Of a stretch of DNA of 34,873 nt, positions 33,742 to 34,873 are shown piece after piece; positions within the stretch are counted from its first letter, which is position 1, and each line of letters opens with the position of its first letter. This DNA is from Planctomycetaceae bacterium (GTDB lineage: Bacteria > Planctomycetota > Planctomycetia > Pirellulales > Pirellulaceae): assembly GCA_018658605.1 (NCBI GenBank), contig JABHUV010000379.1, positions 1 through 34,873 of the forward strand. Direction: 5' to 3'. Below the pieces are notes generated by a model that did not search any database, had not been told where the DNA came from, and was given only the letters and a program-made list of their open reading frames with translations. Position numbers and translations under genes: made by a program.

Positions 33742-34873
33742 ATGACAAATAACTTCTGTGGACGAACACGACGTGAATTTATCTGGCAAACCGGTGCCGG
33801 CTTTACCGCGACAAGCCTAGCAGCCATGCTTGCCGATGATGGTTTTTTGCAAAACCAACTGGTGGCCGCCGATGGGCAAACATCGTGGGAAAATCCGTTG
33901 GCGCCCAAAAAACCTCATTTTCCGGCGAAAGCTAAATCAGTCATCTTCTTGTACATGTATGGTGGTCCCAGTCACATTGATACATTCGATTATAAGCCCA
34001 ACATGAAGGGAATGGACAACAAAACAATTGACGTTAAAACGTTTGGACGAGGCGGTCATAAAACTCAAGGGCGGATCGTTGAACCCCGTTGGGATTTCAA
34101 ACAGTACGGCGAATGTGGTAAGTGGGTTTCGAGCCTTTTCCCCCACACCGCAGAAATGGTCGATGACATTGCTTTTCTCCATTCCATGACGGCTGATTCG
34201 CCTATTCACGGTTCTGCCATGCTGATGATGAATAGTGGCCGCATTCTTAGTGGCAGTCCCTGTCTCGGATCTTGGGTAACCTATGGGCTGGGAAGTGAAA
34301 ACCAAAACCTACCCGGCTTCGTTGTTATGTTAGATCCACGCGGAGGCCCCATCTCCGGAGCCAAAAATTGGAGTTGTGGCTACATGCCCGCTAGCTATCA
34401 GGCGACAATCATGCGCAGTCAGGGTACTCCAATTTTAAACCTTGAGCCTCCTACTGGCATGAGCCGCGAAGTCCAGCAGAAGATTCTCCGATCCATCAAA
34501 AGCTATAACGAGGAGCATCAGAAACAGCGTGCTGCCAATTCTCAACTCGCCGCCCGTATTGCTAACTATGAACTGGCTTTCAGAATGCAAACCGCCGCCC
34601 CCGAAGCCACGGATCTAGCACAGGAAACTGAGGATACGCATAACCTTTATGGCATGAACGATCCGCGATCGAAGAGTTTTGGTGGACAGTGCCTGTTGGC
34701 CAGACGTCTAGTCGAGCGTGGCGTCCGTTTTATCCAGATCTATTCCGGTGGCAATCACAATGATGCCAATTGGGACGCTCATGGTGACCTGAAAACCAAC
34801 CACGATTTACACGCCGGAGAAACAGACAAGCCGATCGCCGGATTACTCAACTATCTAAAACAACGTGATATGC
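33742..34873 (+). CDS. DUF1501 Tat-exported protein, 5' part only (runs off right edge)
   Basis: At least 377 residues. The N-terminus has a twin-arginine signal, GRTRREFIWQTGAGFTATSL, followed by DUF1501 blocks: SVIFLYMYGGPSHIDTFDYK, AFLHSMTADSPIHGSAMLMM, GSWVTYGLGSENQNLPGFVV, and KSFGGQCLLARRLVERGVRF. It is a longer, more typical family member than the one at 19907-21184. The ATG at 33742 has no Shine-Dalgarno. It lies 50 bp after the cytochrome-DUF1549-DUF1553 gene and the pair forms the classic planctomycete unit. Confidence 0.92.
   Translation, partial: MTNNFCGRTRREFIWQTGAGFTATSLAAMLADDGFLQNQLVAADGQTSWENPLAPKKPHFPAKAKSVIFLYMYGGPSHIDTFDYKPNMKGMDNKTIDVKTFGRGGHKTQGRIVEPRWDFKQYGECGKWVSSLFPHTAEMVDDIAFLHSMTADSPIHGSAMLMMNSGRILSGSPCLGSWVTYGLGSENQNLPGFVVMLDPRGGPISGAKNWSCGYMPASYQATIMRSQGTPILNLEPPTGMSREVQQKILRSIKSYNEEHQKQRAANSQLAARIANYELAFRMQTAAPEATDLAQETEDTHNLYGMNDPRSKSFGGQCLLARRLVERGVRFIQIYSGGNHNDANWDAHGDLKTNHDLHAGETDKPIAGLLNYLKQRDM

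Noticed and set aside
1..34873. Mobile element, CRISPR array, prophage or RNA gene
   Set aside because: No transposase, integrase, regularly spaced repeats, tRNA cloverleaf or rRNA-like sequence was seen on either strand, though RNA genes were judged only by eye.

Overview
The window comes from a planctomycete, most likely a member of the Pirellulales. The evidence is the combination of three DUF1549/DUF1553 haem-motif proteins, two DUF1501 Tat-exported proteins, a DUF1559 prepilin-like protein with the H-X9-DG motif, and two formylglycine-type sulfatases. Shine-Dalgarno sequences are patchy and GTG/TTG starts occur, as expected for the phylum. No rRNA, tRNA, CRISPR array, transposase or phage gene was seen, so this looks like chromosomal backbone with lineage-specific exported-protein loci.

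Layout. 1-4.8 kb: a sulfatase cut by the left edge (-), a secreted transglutaminase-like protein (+), and a DUF1549/DUF1553 protein with two Ig-like domains (-) that ends at a good intrinsic terminator. 5.1-6.3 kb: cyclophilin and leucyl/phenylalanyl-tRNA-protein transferase (-). 6.6-7.8 kb: membrane-anchored HtrA/DegS-like protease (+). 7.9-10.2 kb: a tight minus-strand operon of a polytopic His-bearing membrane protein, a sensorless histidine kinase, an unlisted 51-residue micro-ORF overlapping the kinase stop codon, and a 2Fe-2S ferredoxin. 10.4-15.3 kb: a helical hypothetical protein, ArsC, an NRAMP-related transporter with an Asp-rich insert, and NhaA with a His-rich loop. 15.3-18.4 kb: a secreted zincin, a PfkB sugar kinase, MsrA and a lipoprotein (+).

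18.4-23.2 kb: a planctomycete operon (-) of DUF1549/DUF1553, DUF1501 and sulfatase, with a recognisable promoter. 23.3-26.7 kb: iron-containing alcohol dehydrogenase (-), an OsmC-VOC pair (+), and an enolase-superfamily enzyme (-). 27.0-30.7 kb: DUF1559 protein, a zinc-ribbon membrane protein, a LURP-one/scramblase-like protein and an LplT-like MFS transporter (all -). 31.2 kb to the end: a DUF1549/DUF1553 protein with an N-terminal planctomycete cytochrome domain, followed by DUF1501 (cut by the right edge).

How it fits together. The exported DUF1549/1553-DUF1501(-sulfatase) sets probably act together at the cell envelope, but their biochemistry is not established. Stress and repair functions (HtrA, MsrA, cyclophilin, OsmC, ArsC) and ion transport (NhaA, NRAMP-like) fill the centre. 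The least explained parts are the 7.9-10.2 kb kinase operon and the NRAMP-like protein, which lacks the canonical metal-site motifs and carries an EF-hand/TSP3-like insert.
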